NCBI RefSeq assembly: GCF_016545825.1
Contig: NC_052619.1
Location: 64,366,115-64,430,114, forward strand
DNA length: 64,000 nucleotides
Reading direction: 5' to 3'
Origin: Eucalyptus grandis
Lineage: Eukaryota > Streptophyta > Magnoliopsida > Myrtales > Myrtaceae
Made by a program: the position numbers and the translations under genes. The notes beneath the pieces were generated by a model, which did no database searches, was not told where the DNA came from, and was given only the letters and a program-made list of their open reading frames with translations. This document shows, piece by piece, positions 48,241 to 60,000 of the stretch (positions are counted from its first letter, which is position 1; each line of letters starts with the position of its first letter).

Positions 48241-48780
48241 AGAAAAAAAATATCAAAAGTCATAAATTTATAATATTAGTATTAATTTAATTCTAAACTT
48301 TTCGGTACCAATTTAATCCTAAAACTTTTGATTTAATACTAATTTAGTTTTTCTAGCTAATTTTGATCGAATTTTACCGACGTGAATGTCGATTGGCTTA
48401 TATGACATGATTAGCATTGATATTGTCAATTTTTAATAATATTTTATTTTTTTCTATTTTTTATTTCCTTTCTTAATTTTCTTTCTTTCTCTGTTTTTTT
48501 TTTTTTTTTTTTTTGTCCCCTATTTCCTTTGATTTTCCCTTCCCTCCCTTCTTCCTCTAGCTAGGTCGCCAAGGCCAATAGGGGTGGCCTCGCACTAGGT
48601 AGGTGAGGCTTACCCTTGTCGGATTTGGTGAGAGGATCGAGGCTCACCGGCCTTGGGTAAGGCTCAAGCCCTCGCCCACCCTACGCAAGATTTATTATTA
48701 AAACGATACTATTAAAAATTTCGACATTAAATTGGTATAAACGCGATAAATTTGTGACCTTTTTGACAATTTTTCCCTTA
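48240..48780. mobile_element. Putative non-autonomous element with long imperfect inverted repeats
   Basis: The left end (AAAAAATATCAAAAGTCATA, then AATTTATAATATTAGTATTA) is an imperfect inverse of the right end (TAAATTGGTATAAACGCGAT, then AAATTTGTGACCTTTTTGAC). This gives terminal repeats of about 45 bp around a T-rich and GC-rich core. CTTATT lies on both flanks as a possible short target duplication. No ORF is present. The GC-rich core resembles 8925-9140. Confidence 0.5.
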
Positions 48781-49290
48781 TTGTTATCATGAGATATCGA
48801 ATAATCGATCAAGGCTTAGTGACCGAATTAGATTCGGCCATCGGGAGGGGCTTCCCGGCAACAACTCGAGACGAGCTTGATCAAGAAAAAGACCCGGTCG
48901 TGTCGAGATAATTCTATGCTTAAAGAAGACGTGGGTGCGATGTTACATTCCGCGCTCTGTCGAATTCGACGGTTCGGCGAAAATGACCGTGAGTGTGTAT
49001 GACCGCGTGAAGTCAGCACCACCTTCGCGGCGGTCCGGTCAAAATTTCAAACCGGCGAAAACCGGGCACGTTCATAGTATTCGTACGGCGTGTAAAAAGG
49101 TTCGGACGAGTGGGAAACGATGACACGCGGATGACGATGAACAAATTGAGAATCGTCTCTTCAGGAGTTGGTCGGGTCAACTTTTCAGCCCCCGGAACAC
49201 AGCAGCATCAAACCCTTGGGCCGAAGTCCGCATTTCTCAACAACCCACCGACTCCGAAATTCATCTTTTATTTCGAATGGGAAAAAAATG
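48780..49290. other. Intergenic, no gene seen
   Basis: Mixed-composition DNA with short ORFs only. Nothing recognisable was found. Confidence 0.45.
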
Positions 49291-49640
49291 ACATGATGGT
49301 TATCTAAATTTTGACATAAGGTGCCATGTCCTCCTTTAACTTATAATTTATCAGCTGCACTTCATAAACTTTAGTTAAATGTGTAAAATCGTTCTTAAAT
49401 TTTTAATTTGTTCAATATGGTTAATGAATTTTTTAGTTTAGTGTTGTCCCTGAATTTGAATTAATGATAGCATAATATTAAATATTATTCATAGGTTAAA
49501 CTGAGAATTTATCAAAAGTGTGGGTGATGTATTTAATAAATTAAAAATTCATGAAAAACATTGCACATCAAACCAAATTAAGGAGTCATATGAACGAATT
49601 AAAAATTTAGAAACGACATCATACGTGGGGACCAAAGTTC
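49290..49640. mobile_element. AT-rich inverted-repeat (MITE-like) element, third member
   Basis: The left part has TCTAAATTTTGACATAAGGT and TTCTTAAATTTTTAATTTGT. The right part has the inverse words AATAAATTAAAAATTCATGA and GAACGAATTAAAAATTTAGA. Organisation matches 12909-13160 and 31555-31850. Confidence 0.45.
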
Positions 49641-49978
49641 GAGAGCCATTTGTTCCATCATCCCCGTTTCAAACTTTTACATATTTCGACGAGATATTTT
49701 CATTATGGTCTTTTTTCTAAATTTTGGGGGCAGGCGGTTTCCTTTTGTGAAAGTAAGGATTTTTCTTTGTCAAAAAAAAAAAAAAAAAAAAAAAGTAAGG
49801 ATTTTTCTGACCGAATAAAGAAAAAGTAAGGATTTTTCCGGGATTTAATGGAAAGTGGAAAGAAGATGACAACCGGCGGAAAAAGGTGCGGAGCACCTGG
49901 TCAAATCCCATCGTCCTGTCGCAGCGGTGGGCGGGCGGCGGCGGCGGCACCGCATTCATTACGCCGACGAGGCGGATC

Positions 49979-50086
49979 CGACGTGGCGACTTTATGGCCT
50001 GTCCACGTGGGACGCTGACAAGCCCCCACCGTCCATCACATCACACCACACCGCTCGCTGGTTGCTGACACGGCATTCGTCCACGT
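49979..50086. promoter_or_regulatory. Second ACGT-core motif cluster
   Basis: CGACGTGGCG (about 49979), TCCACGTGGG (about 50002) and GTCCACGTCAC (about 50079) occur within 110 bp of GC-rich DNA. This is about 1.9 kb upstream of the RING-PHD leader, so a distal promoter role is possible but not shown. Confidence 0.3.
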
Positions 50087-50370
50087 CACTTGCTAGCCTG
50101 GTCGTCATTTGTGTTCCCCTTCTTTTCGATTTCGAATCATTCTCTGCGGCAAATTTTCATTCACCCAAAAAGGAAAAGTGGAAAAGATAAAAAAGGAAGT
50201 AGAAACCTTCACACCACGCCAGCTTTCTTTTCCTTTTCTCTCTCTCTCTCTCTCTCTAATGCTTTGATGGCCTTATTTGTCTTTAAATTTATTATAACGG
50301 CAAATGCCAATATCGTTCAATCAGGTAATTTTTAAATCGGAAAAATATCACTATTGCTAAGTGATGTGTT

Positions 50371-50585
50371 GAATTATTAGTGATTGTTTTTATTTTTTTG
50401 GTGACCTAGGAAACTCTGGGATAATAAGAGGTAAATCTAGGGGCAATATGTACTAACCACCACACACGTGCCACCGGATAAATCACTCTGCGACGCCCGG
50501 GAATCGAACTCCTCCTCTTACGCTAGAGGGAAAAGTTTGCCGCCAGCAACACCACCCAGGTGGATGGTGAATTATTAGTAATTGT
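50371..50585 (-). mobile_element. tRNA-derived SINE with 17-bp target duplication
   Basis: The flanks GAATTATTAGTGATTGTT (50371-50388) and GAATTATTAGTAATTGTT (about 50569-50585) are a near-perfect target-site duplication. Between them, on the minus strand, lie an A-box-like TGGGTGGTGTTGCTGG near the 5' end, the pol III B-box GAGTTCGATTCCCGG (around 50498-50511), and an A-rich 3' end just inside the left duplication. Size of about 180 bp, pol III boxes, A-rich tail and long TSD together define a SINE. Confidence 0.85.
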
Positions 50586-51930
50586 TAATGTATGGCAAAT
50601 TTATTAAAGGGTTGTCTACGATTTATCATATCATTATATAAGTAAATTTTGCAAATTGATTTTACTTAGTCCACCTTTGCTCTTTTTATGTTATATTTGT
50701 ATGAGTAATTAATTAATATAATGATACACACACATATATATATATATATATTTTTTTTTTCTTAATGTGGAATATGAATACTGTGAAATTGACGTGCCTT
50801 TGACTTCGAACTGCGGTTGCTCTTTGAAGTTTGGACTTGGTTTTTTTCCATAAATGGAAACAAAAAAGAACTTTTGCATTGTTTTTTCGCTTCTTTCACG
50901 TGGAAGGAAAGAGAGAAAATGCAGCTGACCTGGCAACTGCTGCCGAGGGAATAAATCAAATAAAATCGTCAACAACAATGTAATAAAAAGCATGATTTTT
51001 TTTGTTTCTTAATTAGCACATTTACATATAGCTTCAATCGATACCAAAGACAAAATGCGCTTTCAAAAAAAATAAATTTACAAAGTTTAATGAAGATTCG
51101 GCTATTAAGAGAGACTTTGTACTACTACATTCCTTTTTCACCCTTTTATAGTCCCGTCGTCATCAAGACCGTAAAGTCAAATATCTCTCAACATAAAATT
51201 ACTTTTCATGCGGTCAAGAAAGAAGTCACCCAATTTCGTGAAATTTTATTAATCTCATACACATGCACAATTTTATCAATAGAAATTGCACGCATGTATT
51301 TAAAAAAGCCATGACTTTTTTACGGCATTTTAAAATAAGGAAGATCTAGACCCTAAAAGATCAGATTTTGTATACCCAGCATAGATCATTCTTAATTGCG
51401 ACTCTTTTATAGAGTTATTCGCAAGACGATTTAAAAAAAATAAAATAAAAGAAGAAAATAATACAACCCGTGCATAATATGAGAAGAGAATAAAAGCAAA
51501 ATTAAGGGAAAAAGAAAAGAAGAAAAAAAGCAAGGGGGGTGGGGCCCAAAAATACGTGCTAATATAATCGCAAATCCCAATGATTGAAGCTTAAAAAAAT
51601 CTATGGTTAAACTGCTCCCTGATCTAGAAGGGGGGGCACTTCCGTAAATTCGGCACGACGACGAGGTTGCTCTTGTATATGTCGCCTCCGCATATCAAAA
51701 CAGTTGCTTTTTTCTCTTCTTTCTCCTCTTCTTCTCGGGACATAAAAAATAAAATTAAAGGAGCGAGAAAACGCATCACGACTCGTTCTCCAAAATTTCG
51801 ACGGACGGGGGGAAAGAATTCGGGTGAAAAAAGGAGCGATTTTGTACAATTCCAGGAGCTCAATTTCACTTGAGCTCACGAAAAGTTGTTTCCTTTTTCG
51901 CCTCCTCCTCCTCCTCCTCTTCCTCTTCCC
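50586..51930. other. Intergenic DNA upstream of the RING-PHD gene
   Basis: AT-rich with homopolymer runs and an AT run near 50737-50750. No gene is recognised. The last 300 bases are probably promoter and leader of the RING-PHD gene, with a CT run at 51931-51950. Confidence 0.45.
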
Positions 51931-52609
51931 CTCTCTCTCTCTCTCTCTCTGTGTTTCGCAGGTGAGCAATTGCGTTTTCTTTTTTCCCATCTTTCTTCCT
52001 TGACTTGTTGTCATCGAGGGCGGCGCTTTGATTCCGTGGGGAATTCGTTTGTGGGTGCGATGGCGTGGAATCGCATTAGTTGGTTGGGGGAATTTTGAGG
52101 GCTTTGCTCATTTCCGGGTCGGTTCTTGCTTGTGGTTGTGTTCCCGACTGTTGGGTCCTGCCCTTTCTTTGAGGAGTCGGGCAATTCCCCTCTTTCTTTC
52201 TCGGAATTGGGCTTCTGGGTTTGTGTTCTTTCGGCCCTTTGTTCGTGGGAATTTGCGTCTGCGCGGGTTGTTTTCGAATCTCGATTTGATTGATCTGGAT
52301 TCGGTCTGCGGTTTCTGGGTCTGCGTTAGCTTTAATCTATGTTGGAAGCGGATCGAAAGAGATATTGGGTAGGGGTTGGGGGAGGGGGTTTGGGGGAAAA
52401 ATTGGGTGGCTGACTGATTGTGTCTTGAGATACTGTGGAGGAAACATTTTTTGATGTATAATCTGGAGATCCGTTTCGATGCGATTTGATGTTACAGAGG
52501 CTAAGGACACGGTGTGAATTGCTTCTGTTGATTTTGGTCGCTGATTTCGATTTCTTGAAACTGGGTAGCTAGTCTTTTGTTTTTTTGACCCCCGCATTTG
52601 GTGAAACAG
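51880..52609 (+). other. RING-PHD leader exon and leader intron
   Basis: A GT donor after TTTCGCAG at 51961 and an acceptor GAAACAG ending at 52609 define a leader intron of 649 bp, ending immediately before the ATG. A CT microsatellite at 51931-51950 lies in the leader exon. Leader introns of this kind often raise expression of plant genes. Confidence 0.6.
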
Positions 52610-55452
52610 ATGGTAAGGGGAGGGAAGGTTGGTAGCAAGAGGAACCCGAAGAAGGGGGTGAAGTCTAGAGACCAAGGTTCTGACGATTCAGATGAGGATT
52701 ATGTAGTTTCTGATGAAGAAACAGATGCATCTGAGGATGCTGTGGGGGAACTAGAGGTGTCTGCGTTAGAGGAGAGTTTTGATGCTCTCGTGGAAGATGA
52801 AAATGAGGAGGAGGACGAGGATGAGGACGATGAAGATTATGATGGCAATGGTGCTGATGACGACGATGACGACGATGTGAATGAGGAGGAGGAGCAGGAG
52901 GAGTATGAGGATGAGGACGAAGATATGAAAAAGGTTGTCAATTCAAAATCGAAACCAAATTCACGGTCGTCCAGACAGAGGAAAGCTGGGAATAGCGTAT
53001 CACTGAAAAAAGGTAGTGATTGCTTTGAAGAAGATGATGAGGAGTATGATGTGAATGAAGAGGACGATGAGGAAGATGATGATGAATTTGCACCGGATGA
53101 AGATGACTATTTGGATGATGAAGAAGATTCTGTGGCAAAGAAGAGCTACAGGAGTAAAGTGAATACCACAAGAAGGAAGTTGGGTAGAAGAGGTTTGCGG
53201 AAAAAGGTTTCTAGAGGTCATAAAAAGAGGAAGAAATCATCAAGTTCAAGAAACCGTTCGAGGAAGATGGTAAGGAAGCGTCCTGCGGTACAAAAGAAAC
53301 CCAAATCTGCTGACGAACTCAACGACAGCGACGATGAGGATGATGTTGATTTTGGGGTGAGGCATAATGTTTGGAGAGAAAAAAGGAAGAATTGTTGGGG
53401 AAGAAGAAAGAGGAGGTATGTAGCGTCATCGGATTCAGATTTTGTGAGTTTGGCGTCGTCTGGTTGTGACTACACTATTTCTGAGGAAGAGAGAGAACAG
53501 GTGAGAGAAGCTAATGAGTACTGCGGGAACTTGTCAAGGAGCTCATTACCTTCCAAGAGATTGAAGAAGGATGGGTGCTTTGCTTTGAGAAGTTCATCTA
53601 TCAGTAATGGGACAAGAGAGAATAATGATCCAGATCAAAAGACAAAGCCTAGCGGGATAAAGGGAAAAGAGAAGGTAGAAGAAGTAAACATTGGAAAGCC
53701 AAACTGTGGAATTTGCCTGTCAGCAGAGGACAAAAGAAGGGTTCGAGGGAGATTAGACTGCTGTAATCATTATTTCTGTTTCAAATGTGTCATGGAGTGG
53801 TCAAAGGTGGAAACTCGTTGCCCTTTATGCAAACAGAGATTTCGGGCCATTAGTAAACCTGCGAGATCAACTGCAGGAGTAGATCTGAGAGATGTGGTGA
53901 CACAAGTACCAGAGCGGGATCAGGTATCATTTTGCTTGATCCTTCACTGTTGGTTTTTCTGTGACAGGCATGCTCTTGATGTTTTAGGTATACCTATCGT
54001 TTTGGTATTTCTGGATATTAAATGGCACGTTGTCTTTACAGGTCTATCAGCCAAGCGAAGAAGAAATTAGGGGTTATCTCGATCCGTATGAGAATGTAAT
54101 TTGTACGGAGTGTCACCTGGGTGGGGATGATGGTCTTATGCTTTTATGTGACGTCTGTGATTCTCCAGCGCATACATACTGCGTCGGTCTCGGGAGGGAA
54201 GTACCCGATGGCAACTGGTACTGCGATGGTTGCAGACCCGCTGCCCTTGGATCTTCAAGTTCTCCGGGTCAAGATGCTTTGCCCAATCAAAGGACGACAA
54301 ACATGAGTTTGTCTACCAGACTGTCACCCCCTGCCAATGCTATGGAAAGCTTTGACCTCAATGTGGCTCCTTCACCCCATCCATCGTATAATTTAGGATA
54401 TGGGAATATTCAGTCTCCTAGGTTTTCTGGTGGATTCAGCCAAGCAACGCCGCCACTGTCTGGAGCAGGAGCTCCCACACTATCGGGAAGGAGATGGCTA
54501 TTTCGTCAGATTCAGCAGATGCGATCTGGAAATAGACCAAGTCCTGTCGCTGTAAGAGCAGACGGAACAACTTCTGCTAGTGTTCGGTTTGGACCACTAA
54601 ATTATTCCATTGATCAGGGTAGGCAAATGGGATCTCATCATACAGCTCAAGAAACGAGAGAGTCCTATGCTAATCTATTCGAGGAGAATGTACTGGAAAA
54701 TCAGTCACCGTTGGTTCGAAGTAGGGATAACTTTGACTTGGGAGCAGGTCACTTGAGAAGGCAAGCAGGCAATGACCCTGACCTTGTTTTTACCCCTCCA
54801 ATTCCCAGTACTACTGGCCGGGCACTTCTGGACGAACGTGCAGGGATGAGCTCAAATATAGTACCTGACCAGCATCATCAGTCCAGCAGCCGATCCAGCC
54901 TCGGTTCTGATGGGCCTACATCTCCTTATGCAGGAAGAGAAGATAGCCATTTTCGTAGAGAAAAAGAGGAATTGCAATCGATGGTCAAAAGCCATTTGAA
55001 AAGCCTTTCGAGAGATATCAGTTTAGGTATGCGAGTTATATGTCCTACTAGATTTTTGGTCCCAGTATTATACATATTACGCTCTAGAATCCTGTGGTCG
55101 TCCTCTTTATGATGCTTTCTTTCGAGTGCTTATCGCATTTGTTATTTCCTGGTGCCTTGCATGTGGTGAACTCATTGATATCATCGTTGATGCAGGTCAG
55201 GGTGATTTCAAGGAAATAGCGAGGTGTTCCACTCATACCGTCTTGGCTGCTTGTGGCCTTGAGCACAGGAGGAGCGAGGCCTACATGATCCCTCCGCCGT
55301 CCGGTTGTTCCCACGTAGACAAAATAGCCACTGGACAGACAAGCCTGATGAGAGGAGTTTGCTTGGCATGCTTCGATGTTTTCGTCAGAGACGTAACCCA
55401 AAAGATAATGAACACAAAACTGCCACCGCGTTGGCTTAGTTTAGGTCTTTAG
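52610..55452 (+). CDS. RING and PHD finger protein with poly-acidic N-terminus
   Basis: Predicted nuclear chromatin-linked E3 ubiquitin ligase. Exons 52610-53923, 54042-55026 and 55196-55452 give 851 residues. Residues ~15-180 are rich in Asp/Glu runs alternating with Lys/Arg-rich blocks (KKRKKSSSSRNRSRK, likely nuclear localisation). A RING-HC finger lies at about 366-407: CGIC, CCNHYFCFKC, CPLC in C3HC4 order. A PHD finger at 459-502 follows: CTEC, LLCDVCDSPAHTYC, WYCDGC in C4HC3 order. The rest is Ser/Pro-rich with no known domain, ending in a short Cys-containing segment. The RING-then-PHD order resembles PHRF1-like proteins and plant proteins such as Arabidopsis At3g05670. In-frame codons upstream of 52610 lie in the leader intron, so the ATG at the exon edge is the start. 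Ligase activity and histone reading are inferred from domains only. Confidence 0.87.
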
Positions 55453-56389
55453 GAATTGATGAAACATGGGCTGCCACTTTTTACACGTCCATCCTTTTTT
55501 CCTTGGGGGGGATTTAAGATGAAAAGTAGGGGGATTTTTGTCCATACTGATACTAGACTGACTGTTCATGGTCCCTAGAGGATCCATTTTTCTGTGATTA
55601 CATTGATGATATTTATTTTTGGCTGAAGGGGTCCTATTTTTGGAAAGAGGTGGGTCAATCAATCTCTATGGTACTTCCTTTTTCTTCCCAGACCGTTGTC
55701 CCCTCTCTTTTCCATATAATTCAATAGAATAGAGGAGTGGCTCACTCACTTTTCAGATAGTAAATTCGACAATCTGAACCTAGTCAGAAGTTTAGATGTC
55801 GCATGGAATGTTCTCGTTCGTACGCACCGTGACTGATTGGGTCAAGTTTTGGTCGTGGAAACGGAGGCAGATGTCATCAAGCGAGAGTAGCATTGACTGA
55901 AAGTTTAAATTCGATAACGCCTGATTGCTGGTTACCGTGAAAATCCTCCCTCCACTCCATTTCCAACGCTTTTAAAAATTCCAAACTACAGTAAAAGTTA
56001 GCGGCTCTTACTCGATATTCTTTGCTCTTCCGAAAGCGCTTCCATGAGTTCGTGAATAATATAATACATACACGTAAAGGAAATTCCTTCGACATCGTTA
56101 CTTTGAGAGGTCCAAGCATCACACTGGAGCTATGCACGTCAAAGCACGTCATTCTCATTTAAACTTTAACAATGATAAACAACAAACAAGGACGATACAG
56201 CATTTTCCCTCGGGCCTACACCAAAGTCGACAAGCAATGAATTACACTTTAGCTTATAAACCTTATTTCCCTCGCTTCCTATTTTAATACATCAGCAGAC
56301 AACATGTTCACCCAGGGCCAACCATAAAGATTGCAGAGCCAGATTCTCGGTCACATAAAGCTCCATATCACCCGCCCCTCCACACCTAC
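55453..56389. other. Convergent 3' ends of RING-PHD and Di19 genes
   Basis: The 3' UTRs of both genes presumably lie here, since the genes point at each other. No other gene is recognised; the ORFs present are short and unsupported. Confidence 0.5.
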
Positions 56390-59300
56390 TCATAAATTGT
56401 CGTCGATTACGGTGGACCATAATAGCTCAGACACAAATTCAGACCTCTTTGCCCTCTCTTCACGATCCTTATCTGACAAAGGCGATGCTTGACTGTGGCT
56501 GGCACCAACAAAAGGCACACACGTTAGAAACAAGAACACCGCTGTCACAAGACAAAAGTAATGAAACGTTCGACCAAATTGTGAGACTGTTCACATGCTT
56601 ATTATCTATGTATGTGCTCGACTTTCCTGATACGGCTGAAGCACACCCCAATTCCCTCACTTTTGAGAAAGAAAATTACTAGGACACAAAGAACAATGCT
56701 TTCCCTGACAAGCCCCAGCAGGAAGACAGGGCAATATAACTGATAATTGACTCATTGCCAGACCGCAGAAGAGCCTGTTGAATGATTTTTATAGATTCCG
56801 TCAACCAAAAGAACTCGTACCAGACCATAATTCGCTATCCACCCCAGCCGAACTCAAAAGCATCTCACTTCCTTCAAACTAATGCAACATGATGTAGTAA
56901 CTTTCAAATAATTGTGTAGAAGATCATGCAGTGCAACAATCGATATGACAAGACAGCTAAAAAAAAGGTATTCCCTGGAGCAATAACACACCTTTCTGCC
57001 ACATTTTCATTCAAACTTTTCTTGGCTGAGCTTGTTTCTATTTGAAGGGATGGCTGAGAACTGGAGAGATTCCCAGCAACAGGCGAAATAAAGGATGATA
57101 ACAACGGATCTGGAGCCGCATTTGTTGAAGAAAGCATACCAGAGCCACCCAGAAGGGATTGGAGAGTCCCTTCTCGTAGTTCTCTCCTCAACAAAGAAAG
57201 TGTGGAGTGAGATCCACCTTTACGTGATTTCCTCTTACGCTGCATGTAACTCCCCGTTAAGGGAACATAGTTGTCGAGCATATTTGACATAACAATTTTC
57301 ACTGAACACAGAGGCGGATTGAAGAAATGCATGGCTTGAAAATCGACAGAACAAACTAAAAATGGTGAATCAGCAATGATCAGTTCAACTTGGGAGCACA
57401 CACCAAGACAGTCATATCATCCTCATAAGTCATAAGCTAGGTAATCCAGAGTCCCATTTTTAAAGTATTGTGTGGCAACTAGAAAAAGAAACTGCAAAAC
57501 ACTAGACGAAACTTGGTGGACACTAAAGTGAATTTTTTGAACCAAGCGTCATCCACAGGAAGTGGAAGTCAGAAAAGAAAGCAAGGTGCCTCACGATTCA
57601 GCACCTTCATGAAAAGCAACTAAATCAAATAAATAGCAAATTGCAAGTGAAGCAAAGAAGATATAGCAAATAGATCATATGCAATAGCATGTAAGGAAAG
57701 AGTGCAAGTAAAGATTGAAAAAGGATATCTTCAAAATATTTCCATGCTGTAAGGTTATGTGTGCAACCATATCAAACCCCACTCTCATTGCACAAACTGG
57801 ACAAACCTGCAAAACAGAGATCAATCAGTTAGGATTTAGATTTTCGACATGCTTTCTTTCACATATCCTAATAGTTGCGGTTTTAGCACATAAATACAAA
57901 TTTGCAGTGAACAAGCAAGTGCAAACATAACTTGCACAGAGCCATGCAAAGCACGCCACGTAGCCATTTACAGATATAATCCTGTCATTGCTGAAAGCCC
58001 CCTTACTACCAACCAAACAAGTGGTTCTCCAGAAGACCGATGTTTTTTAATATAGACGGACCAACCTAAGAGCCAGTCAGAAGTTAGAACAATGATATCT
58101 TAAACTTATAAATCGATCCATTGCTTAACCACAACAACCCAATCGAGGTGGCAGTCATACTGCCTTTCTTCATGGAGAAGGTGGGTGTTTCAAATCCCCA
58201 CTCCCAACGTGTTCTTTTCCAAGGTGGCATTCTTGTCAACCGATTAATTTATTTAAGGCACAATAGAGTTGCAACGCCACTAGAATGGGAGATTGTATTT
58301 AGCATCCTTCTCACTATTGTCGAATTAAAACTCACTAGTTGGAGGATAATCACTCATGAATGCTAACAAGCCTTTCAACTGAATGTTAACTACGTTTCTC
58401 CAATTCATCATCCTATGGTTGCAGTTTCTGTTCTTCACCATCTTGCAAATAAGAGCCTCTCCCTTTATCTTTTTACTGCAATGTCTTTTAGTGCAAATGA
58501 TTTATTGAAAGGCCACAGCTATTGCTTGCACCGAGTTCTGTTAAATCAGACAAAGAGTTCAGTTAAGTACACTAGAGACTGACGCAATGAGAGATATTAG
58601 GGCCTCTTAAGGAAATCCCACTGGAAAAAATAAATAAACAAATAACAAACTTTCCACAGTTAAGAACTGACTCATCGCCAAGATTAACAAAGAAGTTGGT
58701 TCACTTATTTGTGACATATCAAGAAATTGCAAGACCTGCACCAGGGGAGACAAGTATACAGTAACCTCGCAAACAACCTAACATGTTATAAGTAACTTAT
58801 GTGATGTTGTTATCATCAACATATGAATTCGAGCAATACCCCATTCCTTGCCTCCAGCTGGTGCTCATCATCTATGTGGCAGCACAAGCCCAGGATGTCA
58901 AAGAACTCAGAACAGAAGGGGCAAGGGAACTCCTCTCTTATATCATAATCTCCATCGAATTCTTCGAACCCCATAAACATATCTGCATCCACAAAATCCC
59001 ATTACATTAGATAAGCAGAGAAGCGCACCGCAATCACAAACTTCGGAATACATAAACAACCATCACCCTTGCCTATAGAACGAGGAAAAAGCCCAAACTT
59101 TACCGGGTCCACTCACTCTCTCAACTCGACCGCCGTGAGAGATTCGGCTGTACAAATAAGACAGACCGCTCTTACCGACTTTACTCAAGGAAGACGACGA
59201 CGCTAGAGGCAAAGATGGAACATTTCGAAGACCAGTCACGGCCGATGCAACCGGGGAAAAAAAAAGTTCAAAAATTTTACATCTTTATCTGCCAATTCGA

Positions 59301-59676
59301 CACCTTCTCCTCCTGCATCTATCCACACCGCGGCCGCTCTATCGATCATCGCGGTCTAAGCGGCCGACTCTAAAAAGACGTGCCAAACGCGATCGACCAA
59401 AGAGCAACAAACGACTGAAAACAGAAAAAAAAAAAAAAAAATCCATTCCTTCCTTCTCGTCTTATCTCCAGGCGAAGAAACAAATCAAACGCATCGCTCC
59501 AGAATTCTCCACCAAAAAAGATAAAAAAGACGAAACGATCGACCGATTCACCAGCGGCCGCCATGCACGGGGAAACAAGAAGCGAGAGGGGGAGGCTCAC
59601 CGGATCTCGACTGGAGAGCGGACTGGTACCGCTTCGAGGCCGAGGACAGGCGCGCGCTCCACGAATCGCCGTCCAT
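56390..59676 (-). CDS. DI19: Drought-induced 19 (Di19) family zinc-finger protein
   Basis: Nuclear Cys2/His2-type zinc-finger regulator of stress responses. Exons on the minus strand: 59601-59676, 58840-58982, 57729-57806, 56992-57245 and 56390-56498, for 219 residues, the family length. The start MDGDSWSARLSSASKRYQ and the end (LLWSTVIDDNL) are typical of Di19 and its C-terminal domain. The N-terminal zf-Di19 region has CPFCSEFFDILGLCCHIDDEH and CPVCAMRVGFDMVAHITLQH; RKRKSRKGG just after is a probable nuclear signal. The intron after the second finger (57246-57728) is not GT-AG. It begins ATATCCTTTT, ends AC, and has TTCCCTTAAC about 10 bases before the 3' end, the signature of a U12-type AT-AC intron. 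The other three introns are GT-AG. Splicing at these AT-AC sites is required to reach the conserved MQRKRKS start of the next exon. Confidence 0.93.
57246..57728 (-). other. U12-type AT-AC intron of the Di19 gene
   Basis: 5' splice site ATATCCTTTT (minus strand, from 57728), branch-site-like TTCCCTTAAC and terminal AC (57247-57246). These match the minor-spliceosome consensus (ATATCCTT, TTCCTTRAC, AC). Exon phases on both sides are 0 and the joined protein matches the family without gap. Confidence 0.9.
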
Positions 59677-60000
59677 AGCAGCTGCTGCTCCTCCTCCTCC
59701 TCCTCCTCCTCCTTCCTCTCCCCCGAGCTGCCCGAAAGGTCAAAAGGGGCCGACGCAAATTCGCTCCGGACACAACCCCAAACAGGCCCCCGCCGCTCGT
59801 CGTCGTCGTCGTCGTCGTCGTCGGCGAAGAAAGAAGCGTCCGGCCGGCGAAGGTTCAGGTCGACGAGCGAACGATCGATCGGGAAGCCCTAGAAATCGGA
59901 GGAGGAATTTTGGGGGGGGGTGGGGTTCGAGCAGGAGAGAGAGAAGGGGAGTGAGAGCGATGGAGGAAACGACGGTGTTGGTGAAGGCAGGAGTGTCGTT
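59677..60000 (-). other. Di19 leader and promoter with trinucleotide repeats
   Basis: GC-rich leader region on the minus strand. It has a CTC repeat at about 59688-59713 and a CGT repeat at about 59798-59823 (plus-strand reading). The long plus-strand ORF here is repeat-driven and antisense to the leader. Confidence 0.5.

Noticed and set aside
59563..59892. Ser-rich plus-strand ORF
   Set aside because: Antisense to Di19 exon 1 and leader; driven by CTC and CGT repeats.
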